Shown here in pieces: positions 33,576 to 43,048 of a DNA stretch of 64,000 bases (the first letter of the stretch is position 1; each line of letters begins with the position of its first letter). Made by a program: the position numbers and the translations under genes. The notes beneath the pieces are model-generated. The model was not told the DNA's origin, searched no databases, and saw only the letters and a program-made list of their open reading frames with translations. The stretch lies in assembly GCF_001613305.1 (NCBI RefSeq), contig NZ_BDCC01000070.1, positions 1-64,000 of the forward strand, in the 5' to 3' direction. The DNA is from Nocardia vaccinii NBRC 15922. GTDB lineage: Bacteria; Actinomycetota; Actinomycetes; Mycobacteriales; Mycobacteriaceae.

Positions 33576-33867
33576 CCGATTGGCGGTCGAGAACTCGGTG
33601 GCCGGCCAACACAGCCTTCGCAGCCTCTGCCAATTCCGAATCACCGCACGCCCCAGCGTCTTCGAGATCCTCGGCCAGCGACTCCTGCTTGGCCTTGGAA
33701 TTCGGCCGCCGCTCCACACCGGATACATCCACGCCGCGGTACTTGCGAGAGATCAGGCTCTTCAGCCCGCCGTACGCGTCCTTCATCGGCTGAGACGCCG
33801 AGTCTTTCGCTCCTGCCAACGCACCAGTGGAGATCGCCGCAACAACGGCTGCTGTGACTGGATCCAT
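33568..33867 (-). CDS. Hypothetical protein, probable N-terminal domain of a broken STAND NTPase
   Basis: A 99-aa protein with an Ala/Gly-rich start (MDPVTAAVVAAISTGALAGAKDSA) and a charged second half (YGGLKSLISRKYRGVDVSGVE; QESLAEDLEDAG). This pattern resembles the small N-terminal effector-associated domains of Actinobacterial STAND/NB-ARC proteins. ATG 33867 has GGGAGG upstream, so it can still be translated. The AfsR-like remnant overlapping its 3' end supports origin from a longer gene that was truncated and frameshifted. Confidence 0.55.
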   Translation of the reverse strand: MDPVTAAVVAAISTGALAGAKDSASQPMKDAYGGLKSLISRKYRGVDVSGVERRPNSKAKQESLAEDLEDAGACGDSELAEAAKAVLAGHRVLDRQSAR

Positions 33868-34309
33868 CCGATCGAACCTCCCGCTCGACGAACGCCTGTC
33901 GTTGGGTAACCAACGGACACAACCGAATCCAGCGCTGATACTCCCGCCACACCCAGTTCTACTGCTCGAGCGGCGAATTCGCCACGGCGCCATGGCCTCC
34001 GACGACCTCCCGGTCACACCCGACCGCCTCGGCAGCGCGCAGCGGCAACACCGCCCTGGCCTGTCGACAAACTTCGGTCGCGCTCCCGGCTGCGGGCGCC
34101 TTCCGGCTGGACGAGGCCGGTTTCGGGACCACGAAGAATCGTCAGCAAGCGTCATGATGCCGTGCGGGACAGGCATTTTCGCTTGTCATCCCACCGTCGC
34201 GCAAAAGCCGGGCTAAGGTAAGGTGTGGATCTACAAGGGGGCTCAGCGATCCTGATCGGATCCTCCGAAGTCGTTGGCCTTGGACCTGCCGAAAGAGGGG
34301 CAAGATACA
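33868..34309. other. Intergenic region before the P450 gene
   Basis: 442 bp between a minus-strand remnant and the plus-strand P450 gene. Open frames here look like antisense noise. The stretch just before the P450 (34210-34309) is less GC-rich and is where its promoter should lie, but I see no clear -10/-35 pair. Confidence 0.35.
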
Positions 34310-35623
34310 GTGGACCTCCGTGACGTCCCGTGCGGGCCCGGACGTTTGCCTGTTGTCGGGCACGGTTGGAGAATGTGGCGTGACCCAGTCCAGTTCATGG
34401 TGGATCTGGCCAGCGCCGGGAAAATAGCGCGTGTCGACATCGGAAACCTCGTTGTCTATGTCATTACCGATTTCGAACTACTCCACAGGGTGTTGGTGGA
34501 GAACTCCGACGCCTACGAGCGAGGGCTCCTCTTCGAACGCATCCGTCTCGTATTCGGGGAATCGCTGATCGTCGCGGATGGTCGGCAACACAACGATATT
34601 CGTCGTCTGCTTCAACCAGCGTTCCATCGAACGCAGTTGGAAAGCTACGCGCACATCATGAAACGTAACGCGGATGTGTTGGCGAGTTCGTGGCGGCCAG
34701 GCCAGACCGTCGAGGTCCGGTCCGCAATGTTGGAAGTGGTGATCGCCAACCTGCTGGGGACCATGTTCTCGCACGAACCCGATACCGAGGAGATACGACT
34801 CATCTCGGGTCTGATCACGGACATAGGCGGGGGCGCCGTAGTGGGCAGTGTGCTGCCGAAGAAGCTGGCGAGCCTGCCATTGCCGGTGAACCGAAAATTC
34901 CTGTCGGCTGGAAAGCAACTGCGGGACTACTGCCGGGAGCTGCTCGTCGCGCGCCGGGCCAGCGGTGACCGCCGGAACGACCTGATCGACCTCCTGCTGG
35001 ATTCGTCAGAAGATGAACACCGTGGTGACGAGTTCCTGGTAGAGCAGGCCATGACCGTTCTCTTCGGCGGGATCGACGCCTCGACCGCCACACTGACCTG
35101 GGCTCTGTACGAGTTGTCACAGCATCCGGAGGTGGCTTCGAAACTGCAGAAAGAGATCTCCGCCGCGGGAGATCTCAGCCCCCGAAGCCTCGACCAACTC
35201 GACTATCTGAACCGGTTCCTGAATGAGGTCATGCGAACCCATTCGGCACTGCTGCAGACGAGACGTAGCGTCACCACGGTCGAACTCGACGGTTTCACAT
35301 TTCCGGCTGGGACCAATATCGGCTACAGTATCGCAGCCATCCACCGCAATCCGCACATTTTCGCCGAGCCGAACGTTTTCGACCCTGATCGGTGGTCGAC
35401 CTCGAGCCCTGGGTCGAAATGCAAGAGCTTCGTTCCGTTCAGCATGGGCAATCAGATGTGTATCGGTAACAATTTCGCCTGGGTAGAACTGCAAACGACT
35501 CTCTACGGTCTGCTGTCGAAGTGGGAGTTCCGGCCGGTCACAACCAAGAAGTTGCCGCGAGCCCTCGGGCCGATCCCTGTGATGGGAAGACTTCCGCTCG
35601 AGGTTCTCCCAGTCTCCGAGTAA
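34310..35623 (+). CDS. Cytochrome P450
   Basis: A 437-aa P450. The I-helix motif is FGGIDASTATLTWAL, the K-helix EVMR and the haem loop FSMGNQMCIGNNFAWVE with the ligand Cys. The PGRLPVVGHGWRMWRDP start and the FxxG...CIGxxFA form resemble CYP102/CYP4-like and other fatty-acid or terpene-type P450s more than the typical soluble CYP of the first operon. The GTG at 34310 with AGAGGGG upstream is my start; TTG codons at 34274 and 34280 are possible. No redox partner is adjacent. A role with the mcc-like cluster, 1 kb away and divergent, cannot be excluded. Confidence 0.9.
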   Translation: MDLRDVPCGPGRLPVVGHGWRMWRDPVQFMVDLASAGKIARVDIGNLVVYVITDFELLHRVLVENSDAYERGLLFERIRLVFGESLIVADGRQHNDIRRLLQPAFHRTQLESYAHIMKRNADVLASSWRPGQTVEVRSAMLEVVIANLLGTMFSHEPDTEEIRLISGLITDIGGGAVVGSVLPKKLASLPLPVNRKFLSAGKQLRDYCRELLVARRASGDRRNDLIDLLLDSSEDEHRGDEFLVEQAMTVLFGGIDASTATLTWALYELSQHPEVASKLQKEISAAGDLSPRSLDQLDYLNRFLNEVMRTHSALLQTRRSVTTVELDGFTFPAGTNIGYSIAAIHRNPHIFAEPNVFDPDRWSTSSPGSKCKSFVPFSMGNQMCIGNNFAWVELQTTLYGLLSKWEFRPVTTKKLPRALGPIPVMGRLPLEVLPVSE

Positions 35624-35637
35624 TCGTGCGGCCGAGG

Positions 35638-35671
35638 CCGATTGTTCGACCGGCAGCGGTCGGACAATCGG
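35638..35671. terminator. Bidirectional hairpin terminator
   Basis: CCGATTGTTCGACCG (35638-35652) and CGGTCGGACAATCGG (35657-35671) pair over 15 bp with one G-U wobble and a 4-base loop. The hairpin lies between the convergent P450 and ABC permease genes, so it can end transcription from both sides. Confidence 0.7.
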
Positions 35672-35702
35672 CGCCGTAGCCATCGGGCTCGTGGTGCTCG
35701 AC

Positions 35703-36542
35703 TCAGGTTGTGCCTGATTTGGCGAGCGTCGTTCTGCGATGCCTGGACATCCGGCGAACGGGGATCGGTAGGACGGCTGTGATGATGAAGAGGGTGGCGG
35801 CGACGAGGATGAAGTAGAGCAGAGATCCGGTGCGGCCGAATCGAGGCACGAAGGCGACTTCCTGGCCGGTTGCGGCGACGGCGTTGAGGAACGGGGCGTA
35901 GGCCTGCAGGGTGTACCCATGGGGTAGCAGATTGATCGCGTTCTCGGCGACATAGACCCAGAACAGGAGGACGGCGACGGCGGCGGACGGAGTGCGAATC
36001 AGTGACCCGACCGCGACACCCACTCCGCATGCGGCGAACGCGTAGGTCGGGACGGTCCAGAGGAACCGGATACCGGCGGAGTCGGTGATGTTCACAGCTC
36101 CATAGATGTGGGGGAACTGGTGTGGCAGCGTGACCATGACGACGACGAGTAGAACAGTTGTCGATATCGCTGTGATGGCGCCGTAGTAGACCCACCGGGC
36201 CAACGCGACCGTCCATGACCGGGGAAACAGGAAGGCATTGAGATCACTTGTCTGACCGTGCCATTGGGTGGCGTGGGCATAGGCGGCGGTGACCATCATG
36301 ATCGACACGGAGAAGGTGATAACCCAGTACACGGAGTTGGTGGTGGAGACCGTGGATACGTAACTCTGTCCGGGGAGGGTGGCGAGTCGTTCTGCGACGG
36401 CGGCGATTCCGAACGTGATGACCAGCGGCAGCACGAAGGTGAGGGGGACCGCGACGGTCCACAGGAAGCTGCGCCCGGTGGTGCGGGTCCATTCGGCGGC
36501 GACGCCGCGGCGGATGAGGGTGGCAGGGCCGGGGCTGTTCAT
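35703..36542 (-). CDS. ABC transporter permease subunit
   Basis: A 279-aa protein with six or more hydrophobic helices, of the ABC-2 type (GVAAEWTRTTGRSFLWTVAVPLTF start, short extracellular loops, last helix near 250-268). Its ATG overlaps the stop of the ATPase gene by 4 bp, so the two are a pair. Substrate unknown; drug/peptide efflux or lipid export are typical for the group. Confidence 0.85.
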   Translation of the reverse strand: MNSPGPATLIRRGVAAEWTRTTGRSFLWTVAVPLTFVLPLVITFGIAAVAERLATLPGQSYVSTVSTTNSVYWVITFSVSIMMVTAAYAHATQWHGQTSDLNAFLFPRSWTVALARWVYYGAITAISTTVLLVVVMVTLPHQFPHIYGAVNITDSAGIRFLWTVPTYAFAACGVGVAVGSLIRTPSAAVAVLLFWVYVAENAINLLPHGYTLQAYAPFLNAVAATGQEVAFVPRFGRTGSLLYFILVAATLFIITAVLPIPVRRMSRHRRTTLAKSGTT

Positions 36543-37276
36543 GAGGCCACGCCGGACGTGAGATGGGTTGGTGGGCCGGCGATTCGCAAGTAGGCGTCTT
36601 CGAGGCTGGTCTCGCCGGGCCCCAGGGTGTTCATGAGGTCGGCGAACGGCTGGTCGGTCAGAATGCGCCGGTTTCCGAGGATGACGATGTGGTCGGCGTT
36701 GCGTTCGACCTCGTCGAGCAGGTGCGTGGACACCAGAACACAGGTCCCCGCATCGGCGAGGCGGCGCAGCAGTTCGCGTATCCAGCGGATGCCCGCGATG
36801 TCGAGGCCGTTGAGAGGTTCGTCGAGCAGCAGGGTTCGAGGCTCGGAGAGCAATGCGGCGGCGATGCCGACACGTTGGAGCATCCCGAGCGAATAGTGCG
36901 CCAGCCGGCGATCGGCGACCCGGACGAGGTCGACCATCTCGAGGACGTCGCCGACCCGGCCGGTGGGTAGTCCACGAGCGCGCGCGATCCAGCGTAGGTG
37001 CCGATGTGCGGTATGGCGTGGGTCGAAAGCTCGGTAGTTGAGGTGCATTCCGAGAGTTGCCGGTGTGGTGTGCTGGGCCCGGATGAGGGTGTCGTCGACC
37101 CGGACGGTGCCGGTGGCAGGCGCGATGACGCCGCAGATACACCGCAGCAGAGTGGTTTTGCCGGTGCCGTTCAGGCCGATCAGGTAGGTGAGCGCACCGT
37201 CGGCCACGGTCAGTTCGGGGACTTCGAGGACGGTCATGCCCGAGTAGCTCAGGATGAGGTCACGGATGTCGATCAC
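36539..37276 (-). CDS. ABC transporter ATP-binding protein
   Basis: A 245-aa ATPase with Walker A GLNGTGKTT near residues 34-42, signature YSLGMLQRVG near 128, Walker B LLLDEPLNGLD near 149-159 and the H-loop His in STHLLDEVE. The signature (YSLGM) differs from the usual LSGGQ but is typical of CcmA/NatA-type ABC-2 exporters. Start is GTG at 37276, 15 bp after the stop of the secreted-protein gene. Confidence 0.92.
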   Translation of the reverse strand: MIDIRDLILSYSGMTVLEVPELTVADGALTYLIGLNGTGKTTLLRCICGVIAPATGTVRVDDTLIRAQHTTPATLGMHLNYRAFDPRHTAHRHLRWIARARGLPTGRVGDVLEMVDLVRVADRRLAHYSLGMLQRVGIAAALLSEPRTLLLDEPLNGLDIAGIRWIRELLRRLADAGTCVLVSTHLLDEVERNADHIVILGNRRILTDQPFADLMNTLGPGETSLEDAYLRIAGPPTHLTSGVAS

Positions 37277-37291
37277 GACGCTCGGAGCCGT

Positions 37292-37774
37292 TCAGAAGTC
37301 GCAGGCCATCGCCAGCCCCACGGCTTTGACGCCCTCGCACACGGAGCTGTTGGACAGCTTCCAGACACCATCGATACGCTTCCACACCACCCGCGCAACC
37401 AGATCCGGTCGTCCCGCTGTCTTGCTGCGCAGCATAGCGGTGTGCACGTTGCCGTTCTGGGTTTCGGGACCGGTGACCTCGTTCGACCCGAGCGGAGGTC
37501 GGAACAGGCCGAGGTTGTAGAGGGTGCGCGCGACCACGACCGCCCTCATGCCGCCTTCCATGTTGGCGGCCTTGGCTTCGTCGGAGGCGGGTGTTTCGAT
37601 CAGGAACACGACCTGGGCGTTGAGATCGTCCAGGGTGGGGACTTCTCGGGTGATGAGGAAGTTGCCGGGAGCGGCGGAGGCGACAGGGGCATCGACAACC
37701 GAGGCGCCGGTCGTGACCATGGCGACGGTTGCGATGGTCGACATGACACCAGCGATAATTTTGAGGGTCTTCAT
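37292..37774 (-). CDS. Secreted MTB12-like protein
   Basis: A 160-aa exported protein. The signal peptide covers about residues 1-35 (MKTLKIIAGVMSTIATVAMV..., cleavage near VASAA-PG). The mature part has TLDDLNAQVVFLIETPASDEAKAANMEGG and a C-terminal VVWKRIDGVWKLSNSSVCEGVKAVGLAMAC. This layout resembles the low-molecular-weight antigen MTB12/CFP-2 group of mycobacteria. Two cysteines near the end may form a disulphide. Upstream of, and close to, the ABC pair, so perhaps co-transcribed. Confidence 0.7.
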   Translation of the reverse strand: MKTLKIIAGVMSTIATVAMVTTGASVVDAPVASAAPGNFLITREVPTLDDLNAQVVFLIETPASDEAKAANMEGGMRAVVVARTLYNLGLFRPPLGSNEVTGPETQNGNVHTAMLRSKTAGRPDLVARVVWKRIDGVWKLSNSSVCEGVKAVGLAMACDF

Positions 37775-37865
37775 TTCTTCATTCTCTGATCGACTGGGAC
37801 AGCACCTGATTCACGCTCGAATGTGCAGGCGACCGACAGATTGGCGGGTTCGAGACTACTCCTGT

Positions 37866-38687
37866 TCATGTCGGATACTCAGGTTTGCGGCCGATGGCAC
37901 CGAGCATGACCATTCGGGTGTCCGGCAAGCCGGGGCGCAACCACTTCTGTACCGGCACCACACCGGGTTCGAGCAATTCGAGGCCGGCGAGGAATGCCTC
38001 CGTCTGCGCTGTGGACCGAAAGGCGACTTGGGCTGAAGTACCGTTGGTGCCGGTGAGCGTCTGGAGTACCTCTGGGGCGGTATCACTGGAGCCATGAGCG
38101 ATCGCGACGTAACTGCCCGGTGCCAGCCGATCGCGGAACGCGGCGATGATCTCGGCGGGGTGTTCGTCGTCCATCACGTAATGCAGCACGCCGACGAGCG
38201 TGATAGCTACCGGCTCGTCGAGGTCGATCAGGGCACGGTCGGTCAGCTCATCGAGGATGTCGTGGGGACGACGAATGTCTCCCAGCAATGCCGCGATACC
38301 GGGTGATTTGGCCAGCAGCGCGTCGCAATGCGCGACTACGACAGGGTTGTAGTCGACATACACCACCCGCGCCGCCGGCTCGATCTCCCGAGCCACCTCA
38401 TGCACGTTGGGCGAGTTCGGGATACCCGAGCCGAGATCGATGAACTGACGGATACCGGCATCGGCGGCCATCTCGACCGCCTTGCGCATGAAACCCCGGG
38501 TGAACCAGACCAAGGTCTTGAGGTCGGGTGTGCGAGAAAGCATTTGATGGGCTATGCCCCGGTCGATCTCGAGATTGTCCTTTCCGCCCAGCAGGTAGTC
38601 GTACACCCGGGCGGAGCTGAGCTGACCGTCGAACGGGTCCGGTGTTCGGTCGTTCTCCAGCGTAGGCCCCTCGATTCTTTCGACCAC
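37866..38687 (-). CDS. SAM-dependent methyltransferase, DUF574 family
   Basis: A 273-aa protein of the DUF574 S-adenosyl methyltransferase family, abundant in Streptomyces and Nocardia. Family strings are PDPFDGQLSSARVYDYLLGGKDN at the start, FIDLGSGIPNSPNVHEVA (SAM motif), VYVDYNPVVVAHCDALL and LVGVLHYVMDDEHP. Substrates are unknown for nearly all members. The start is GTG at 38687. It stands alone. Confidence 0.88.
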   Translation of the reverse strand: MVERIEGPTLENDRTPDPFDGQLSSARVYDYLLGGKDNLEIDRGIAHQMLSRTPDLKTLVWFTRGFMRKAVEMAADAGIRQFIDLGSGIPNSPNVHEVAREIEPAARVVYVDYNPVVVAHCDALLAKSPGIAALLGDIRRPHDILDELTDRALIDLDEPVAITLVGVLHYVMDDEHPAEIIAAFRDRLAPGSYVAIAHGSSDTAPEVLQTLTGTNGTSAQVAFRSTAQTEAFLAGLELLEPGVVPVQKWLRPGLPDTRMVMLGAIGRKPEYPT

Positions 38688-38812
38688 GGGTGTAACCGTA
38701 ACCGATCGTCACCTCGAGGGTGTACCCCTGCAGAGATCTGTTGATCCGAGCCATCGACGAACCATGCTCCGACGCAACACGATCCAGCACTCGACGACAG
38801 GTCTGCGAGCAC

Positions 38813-39916
38813 CTACTCCCGACTGCCGTCGGTTTCGGCCAAGGCGACTGCGTGTGCTACCGCGGACCGCGCCCGGTCGACGGTGGTATAGCGGCCCAGA
38901 CCACATGGGGCCGCGACGTCCAACAGGCCGCCGTAGGCCGACTCCGCCGCCGCGAGCCCCTGTCGTGCTTGCGCGAGCGGCTGCTCTGGATGCGCAAGCC
39001 CGGCGATAACACGCGTAGTGGCAGGCAATTCGAGGCGTGCCAGGGGCGCGTAGTACCGCGGTTGAACCGGCGCCTGTCTGCCGTCGCCGATGGGCAGGTG
39101 GACGAAATCGAGATGTCTTCCCGCGGGCCAGTATCGCGCTATCGCGTTGGCCAGCGCGACGACCGGAGCCGTCGAACCCGGCACCACGGCCGGCTTGTCG
39201 TCGAGGCTTCCGAAGCACAGGTGCACTCCGAAACGGGAATCATGGGGCGCCCGTGCGACGAGGCGTGCGATCGCTCGGCCTGCCGCCGTGGCCGGACCCT
39301 GCCGCAGGGCCGCGGGTGTCCGCGCGCAGAGGAGCGTCTCCGCGGCCAGTTCGAGCTGGAATACGACGTTGTCCCTCAACGTCTCATGGATTCGGACGAT
39401 CTCCCTGACAGTGGCGTCGAGAATCGGGCGGTAATAGGGGAAGCCTCGGTCACCACGGCGGGCCGAACCTCGGCGCCACCTGAGCATCCGTGCCTCGAAA
39501 GCGATGAAACCGATGACAAATGGCGTCGGTATGCCTACCTGCAAGCGAAGTCCGGGATCGGTTCGGCGCATGCCGACCAACGCCTCGATGGCACGCTCGG
39601 TCTCCGCCGCGTAGCCGAGCGCGGCGTCGATATCGGCTTCGGCCAGCGATCGGCCTGCCTGAAGCCGAAAGGTGTTGCGGGAACGTAGCGTCGACCAATC
39701 ACCGCGGCGCACGGGCTCCAGCGCCGGGATGCTGTCGAGCCGGTCGATGATGTGTCTGATGTACCACTGGGCGCGATATGGATCCGCTTCACCGCCCGGA
39801 ACCACGCCATCCAGGAATTCACCGGCTGTGTCGACGGCGAACGCCATTGCCTTCTCTGGACTGTCCAACTGTGCGGGCAAGCTGCCCACAAAGTGAATCC
39901 TACGCTTGGGCTGCAC
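38813..39916 (-). CDS. MetE/UROD-like TIM-barrel protein
   Basis: A 367-aa protein resembling cobalamin-independent methionine synthase-like hypothetical proteins. It opens with IHFVGSLPAQLDSPEKAM and ends with RVIAGLAHPEQPLAQARQGL and LLDVAAPCGLGRYTTVDRARSA, where His and Cys correspond to the zinc site of MetE-type proteins. Too short for MetE itself; such single-barrel relatives often have uncharacterised methyl-transfer roles. GTG at 39916 is the best start; the open frame to 40630 crosses transposase debris and was rejected. Confidence 0.7.
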   Translation of the reverse strand: MQPKRRIHFVGSLPAQLDSPEKAMAFAVDTAGEFLDGVVPGGEADPYRAQWYIRHIIDRLDSIPALEPVRRGDWSTLRSRNTFRLQAGRSLAEADIDAALGYAAETERAIEALVGMRRTDPGLRLQVGIPTPFVIGFIAFEARMLRWRRGSARRGDRGFPYYRPILDATVREIVRIHETLRDNVVFQLELAAETLLCARTPAALRQGPATAAGRAIARLVARAPHDSRFGVHLCFGSLDDKPAVVPGSTAPVVALANAIARYWPAGRHLDFVHLPIGDGRQAPVQPRYYAPLARLELPATTRVIAGLAHPEQPLAQARQGLAAAESAYGGLLDVAAPCGLGRYTTVDRARSAVAHAVALAETDGSRE

Positions 39917-40626
39917 AGCGTCAGTGTCGCACAGGACTGTCCCGAGGGACCGTCCGATGGTCATCCAGGTATTCGATGACGTTGTGCCGCAGGACAACAT
40001 CGAATCGCCTGCCGGTTCGGCAGAGCCCGGCAACTTTCGCCTCTGCGCGGCGTCTGGAGTGTCGGGGTAGCGGCTCTGGTGCACTTTCGGTGGTGATGGA
40101 TTCTGTTCTATCCCAGCAGAATTCGGTGTCGAAGAAGCTGGAACCCGGCTCGGTCGTACATTTGCCGTTTCAGGAATTTCGTTTTCGTGTTGATGCCTTC
40201 GCAAGGGCCGTTGGTGGAGGGCAGGGAGCCCGTGCACCTCGACCAGCACGCGGTCACCGACATGCGCGACGCGACGATCACGGTGCAGGTGTGGATCGGC
40301 AAGAGCGCCCAGCTCTTGACGAACCTGCGCGAACGGAAACGCGGCCACCGATCGCGCACCTCGCGCGTACCCGCGTGCGCGACCCTGACCGGTAGGGTGG
40401 CGGTACCGATCATTGATGTGAATCCCGAAAAGGTTGTGCGCGAGGTCGATCGGAGAAGTCCACCGACCGTCGGTCATCGGGCGGGACTGTCGTGACAGTC
40501 TCGACACGACCAGGTTGAGTTGGGAGAGTGGCGGCAGCTCGTCTGGTCGGTCGTCGGTAACCCAGGCGTAGGTCCCCGATTTCCGGGGACTCGATTTGGC
40601 CGAGGGTGTTGTTGACCCCGCTGATC
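39917..40626. other. Gap holding transposase debris
   Basis: 710 bp without an intact gene. It contains the ISL3-family C-terminal remnant at 40108-40218 and further degenerate sequence up to about 40500 that may belong to the same insertion. No inverted-repeat ends were recognised. Confidence 0.4.
40108..40218 (-). mobile_element. ISL3-family transposase C-terminal remnant
   Basis: 36 codons reading TNGPCEGINTKTKFLKRQMYDRAGFQLLRHRILLG then stop. This is the last part of ISL3 (IS204/IS1001/IS1096/IS1165) transposases, including the Glu of the DDE triad in the GPxEG motif. Sequence before it is frameshifted. It marks an old insertion. Confidence 0.75.
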
Positions 40627-40752
40627 TCAATAGGCGGTGTGTACGACCGCCTCGGTGCCGATGAAGTCACTCCATGCTTTGGATGCGGCACCGAATTTGT
40701 CCGTGTCGCCATCGGGAATGTGGACGTGGATTTTCTCCATCAACGCAGCCAT
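40627..40752 (-). pseudogene. Possible C-terminal fragment of a T7SS/WXG-type protein
   Basis: A short open frame of 41 codons ending DGDTDKFGAASKAWSDFIG then a short tail. The frame is open, without a good start, for about 65 codons further upstream. The spacing of Trp and the PDGDxDKxxAAxxAWxxF pattern resembles the domain following the WXG region of actinobacterial T7SS-exported toxins. This is a weak likeness; the piece may be chance coding-like sequence. Confidence 0.25.
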
Positions 40753-40999
40753 CGAGACCCAGTCCGTTGCCGCGGCCACGGAATCTGTTCGGGCCGCTCG
40801 CGGCGGAAATCGCTTTGGCTCGTTGCGATTCCGAGAGCGGTTATCCGCTTCACCATGCGGAGTCGGCGCCGCTTTCGTGTCCCCGTGACGGCCCGCGATC
40901 CGTTCCGGTGAAATTGTGAAAGGTATTCTGCCCCTTGCAATTTCTCGCTATCGTGCGGATGCTGGTGTGGAAGTCGGTCATCGGAAGCGAGGCGGGGGT

Positions 41000-42133
41000 A
41001 TGCGGTTCGGGCGGCGCGCGGTGATCGGGTCCGGCCTGGCGTTGGCCCTGTTGCCTGTGGTGCGTGCGGGAGCCGTCCCGGCCTCGGTCGGCGCAGGCCC
41101 GGATGCGAATCTGGCCAGGGTCCTGCGGCGTTTCGTCGAGCAGCAGCAGTTACCCGGGCTGGCTGCGCAGATGTGGCGGGGGTCGAACACGGTCGTGTCC
41201 GCGGCGGCCGGGGTGCGCAAGTCCGGTGACCCTGCCCCGGTGACGGTCGGAGATTGCTGGCATCTGGGGTCGGACACCAAGGCGATGACCGCCACCCTGG
41301 TCGGGATTTCCGTCGATCGTGGCCGTCTGTGTTTCGAGGACCGCCTCGCCGATGTGCTGGGTGGACCGCTGCACCCCGCTTACGCGGGGGTGACGATCGA
41401 GCAACTGCTGTGGCATCGCGGCGGCGCGCCCGCGAACCCGCCCGGCGCGCTGCAAAAGTTGATGCACTTCGGTGGCGATCCCGCCGTGATCCGTGCGGCC
41501 GTGGCACGTGGTGTGCTGTCGCAGCCGCCCGCGCAGCCGCCGGGACAATTCGCCTACTCCAATATCGGGTACTTGATCGTCGGCGCGATCCTCGAGCAAC
41601 GCGCGATGACCTCGTGGGAAAACCTCATGCGCGCAGAACTGTTCGCGCCGCTGCGGATGGATTCGGCCGCCTTCGGCCCGCCCGGCACCCCTGCGCGGGT
41701 CGACCAGCCATGGGGACATACCAGCACGCTGCAACCCCTGTCGCCGGGCGACCCCCGCGCGGACAACCCACCCGCACTCGGACCCGCGGGAACGGTGCAC
41801 TGCACCCTCGGTGACTGGGGCCGGTTCCTCGAGCAGCACCTCGCGGGCGCCCGCGGCGAACCCTCGCTACTGACCGCGGCCACCATGGCCCGGCTGCACC
41901 GGCCGCCACCCGGCGGCGACTACGCGGCTGGGTGGATCGTCACCACGCAGGCATGGGCGAACGGACCGGTGCTGACCCACACTGGCAGCAACACCCTCTG
42001 GACTGCCGAAACCTGGCTGGCACCGGCCGAGAACCTCATCCTCGCCGTGGTCACGAACCGCGGCGGCGACCGGGCCCAACACGCCATCCGCGACGTGGTC
42101 CACTGGCTGATCGACAACGAGGCCACCGGATAA
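41000..42133 (+). CDS. Exported serine hydrolase of the beta-lactamase/penicillin-binding (class C) fold
   Basis: A 377-aa protein with a Tat-like signal (RFGRRAVIGSGLALALLPV). The SxxK nucleophile is in HLGSDTKAMTATL, the Tyr motif is FAYSNIGYLIVG, and the third motif is LTHTGSN. This is the serine beta-lactamase/EstB/DD-peptidase-like group; most such exported actinobacterial members are esterases or peptidases rather than antibiotic-hydrolysing enzymes. The ATG at 41000 has GAGGCGGGG upstream; an earlier frame from 40916 lacks a signal. Confidence 0.87.
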   Translation: MRFGRRAVIGSGLALALLPVVRAGAVPASVGAGPDANLARVLRRFVEQQQLPGLAAQMWRGSNTVVSAAAGVRKSGDPAPVTVGDCWHLGSDTKAMTATLVGISVDRGRLCFEDRLADVLGGPLHPAYAGVTIEQLLWHRGGAPANPPGALQKLMHFGGDPAVIRAAVARGVLSQPPAQPPGQFAYSNIGYLIVGAILEQRAMTSWENLMRAELFAPLRMDSAAFGPPGTPARVDQPWGHTSTLQPLSPGDPRADNPPALGPAGTVHCTLGDWGRFLEQHLAGARGEPSLLTAATMARLHRPPPGGDYAAGWIVTTQAWANGPVLTHTGSNTLWTAETWLAPAENLILAVVTNRGGDRAQHAIRDVVHWLIDNEATG

Positions 42134-42391
42134 ACCCGGGTTCCTTGTGCCGCCTGGGCTGCGGCACAGTTGCGGGATGTCTTGGGGTACAGCGGGTTCG
42201 GCCCGTTCTTCATCGGTGCGACCATGGCGCATCATCGACATCGACAGCAGCACGACCGCGGGAAGGGTGGGTTCGGGATGACAACGGGGGAAGACCGCAC
42301 GCGGGGCGGCGGCGGGTCGCGGGCCGGGCCCGAACATTGCACCAGGGTCGTCCAGCCGGTTGTGAGCGTGCTGCTGCACAATCACGGGGCT

Positions 42392-43048
42392 ATGAATTCG
42401 TTGTTCTCGATCGTTCCGCTGGCGGTGGTGGACTCCGCGAATGTCCTGGCGTTGCTTGCGGTCTCCTTTGTGTGGATATCGAGCGCATCGCGGTGGGCGT
42501 ATGCGAGGACAGCCGTGTCGTTCATGGTTGGTGGGATCGGCGGGCTGGTGCTGACCCTGGTGTTCTCGTTCACCGTGATCCTGCAGCTTGTGCACCGGGC
42601 CCTCCACTCTCTGTCTCCGACGGCTGTTGCCGTGATCGTGGTGGTAATCGCGCTACTGGTCATCGGTATGGCGGTGCACGGATTCCTCCGCCCACCGATG
42701 TCGCTGCCGGTGCATCACGATCTGCACCCGGTCGCGGCCGGCGCGCTCGGTCTGATCACCTGGACGGCCCAGTCGCTGACCTCGGCACCGTTCTACGGGG
42801 CCATCGCCGTCATGGCCAACGAGACCATCACCTCGCGCCTGGGACTGTCCACGGTCTTCGTCGTGATCGCGGTTGCGCCCGTCACCGCGCTCACGATCGC
42901 GCTCTTGCTCTGCCCCACCACGGCCGGACACCGCATGCTCGCCCACCTGCAGGCAGCACTGCCCATGACATCGCGGGTCGTCGCGGCAATCCTCATCCTC
43001 GCCGCCGTTGCCGCCGCCGCCATCGGACTCACGATCATCCTCAGATAG
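42392..43048 (+). CDS. Polytopic membrane protein, possibly GAP/LysE-like
   Basis: A 218-aa protein with six likely membrane helices and few charged residues. The start (MNSLFSIVPLAVVDSANVLALLAVSF) resembles mycobacterial GAP-like and LysE-type transporters, which begin with a helix broken by a Pro/Asp-Ser pair. That likeness is loose. The open frame extends upstream to 42170, but residues before 42392 are low-complexity and lack a membrane start. The 258-bp gap before it holds nothing I recognise. Confidence 0.65.
   Translation: MNSLFSIVPLAVVDSANVLALLAVSFVWISSASRWAYARTAVSFMVGGIGGLVLTLVFSFTVILQLVHRALHSLSPTAVAVIVVVIALLVIGMAVHGFLRPPMSLPVHHDLHPVAAGALGLITWTAQSLTSAPFYGAIAVMANETITSRLGLSTVFVVIAVAPVTALTIALLLCPTTAGHRMLAHLQAALPMTSRVVAAILILAAVAAAAIGLTIILR

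Noticed and set aside
39917..40630. N-terminal extension of the MetE-like protein
   Set aside because: It runs through ISL3 transposase debris in another frame and has no recognisable domain.
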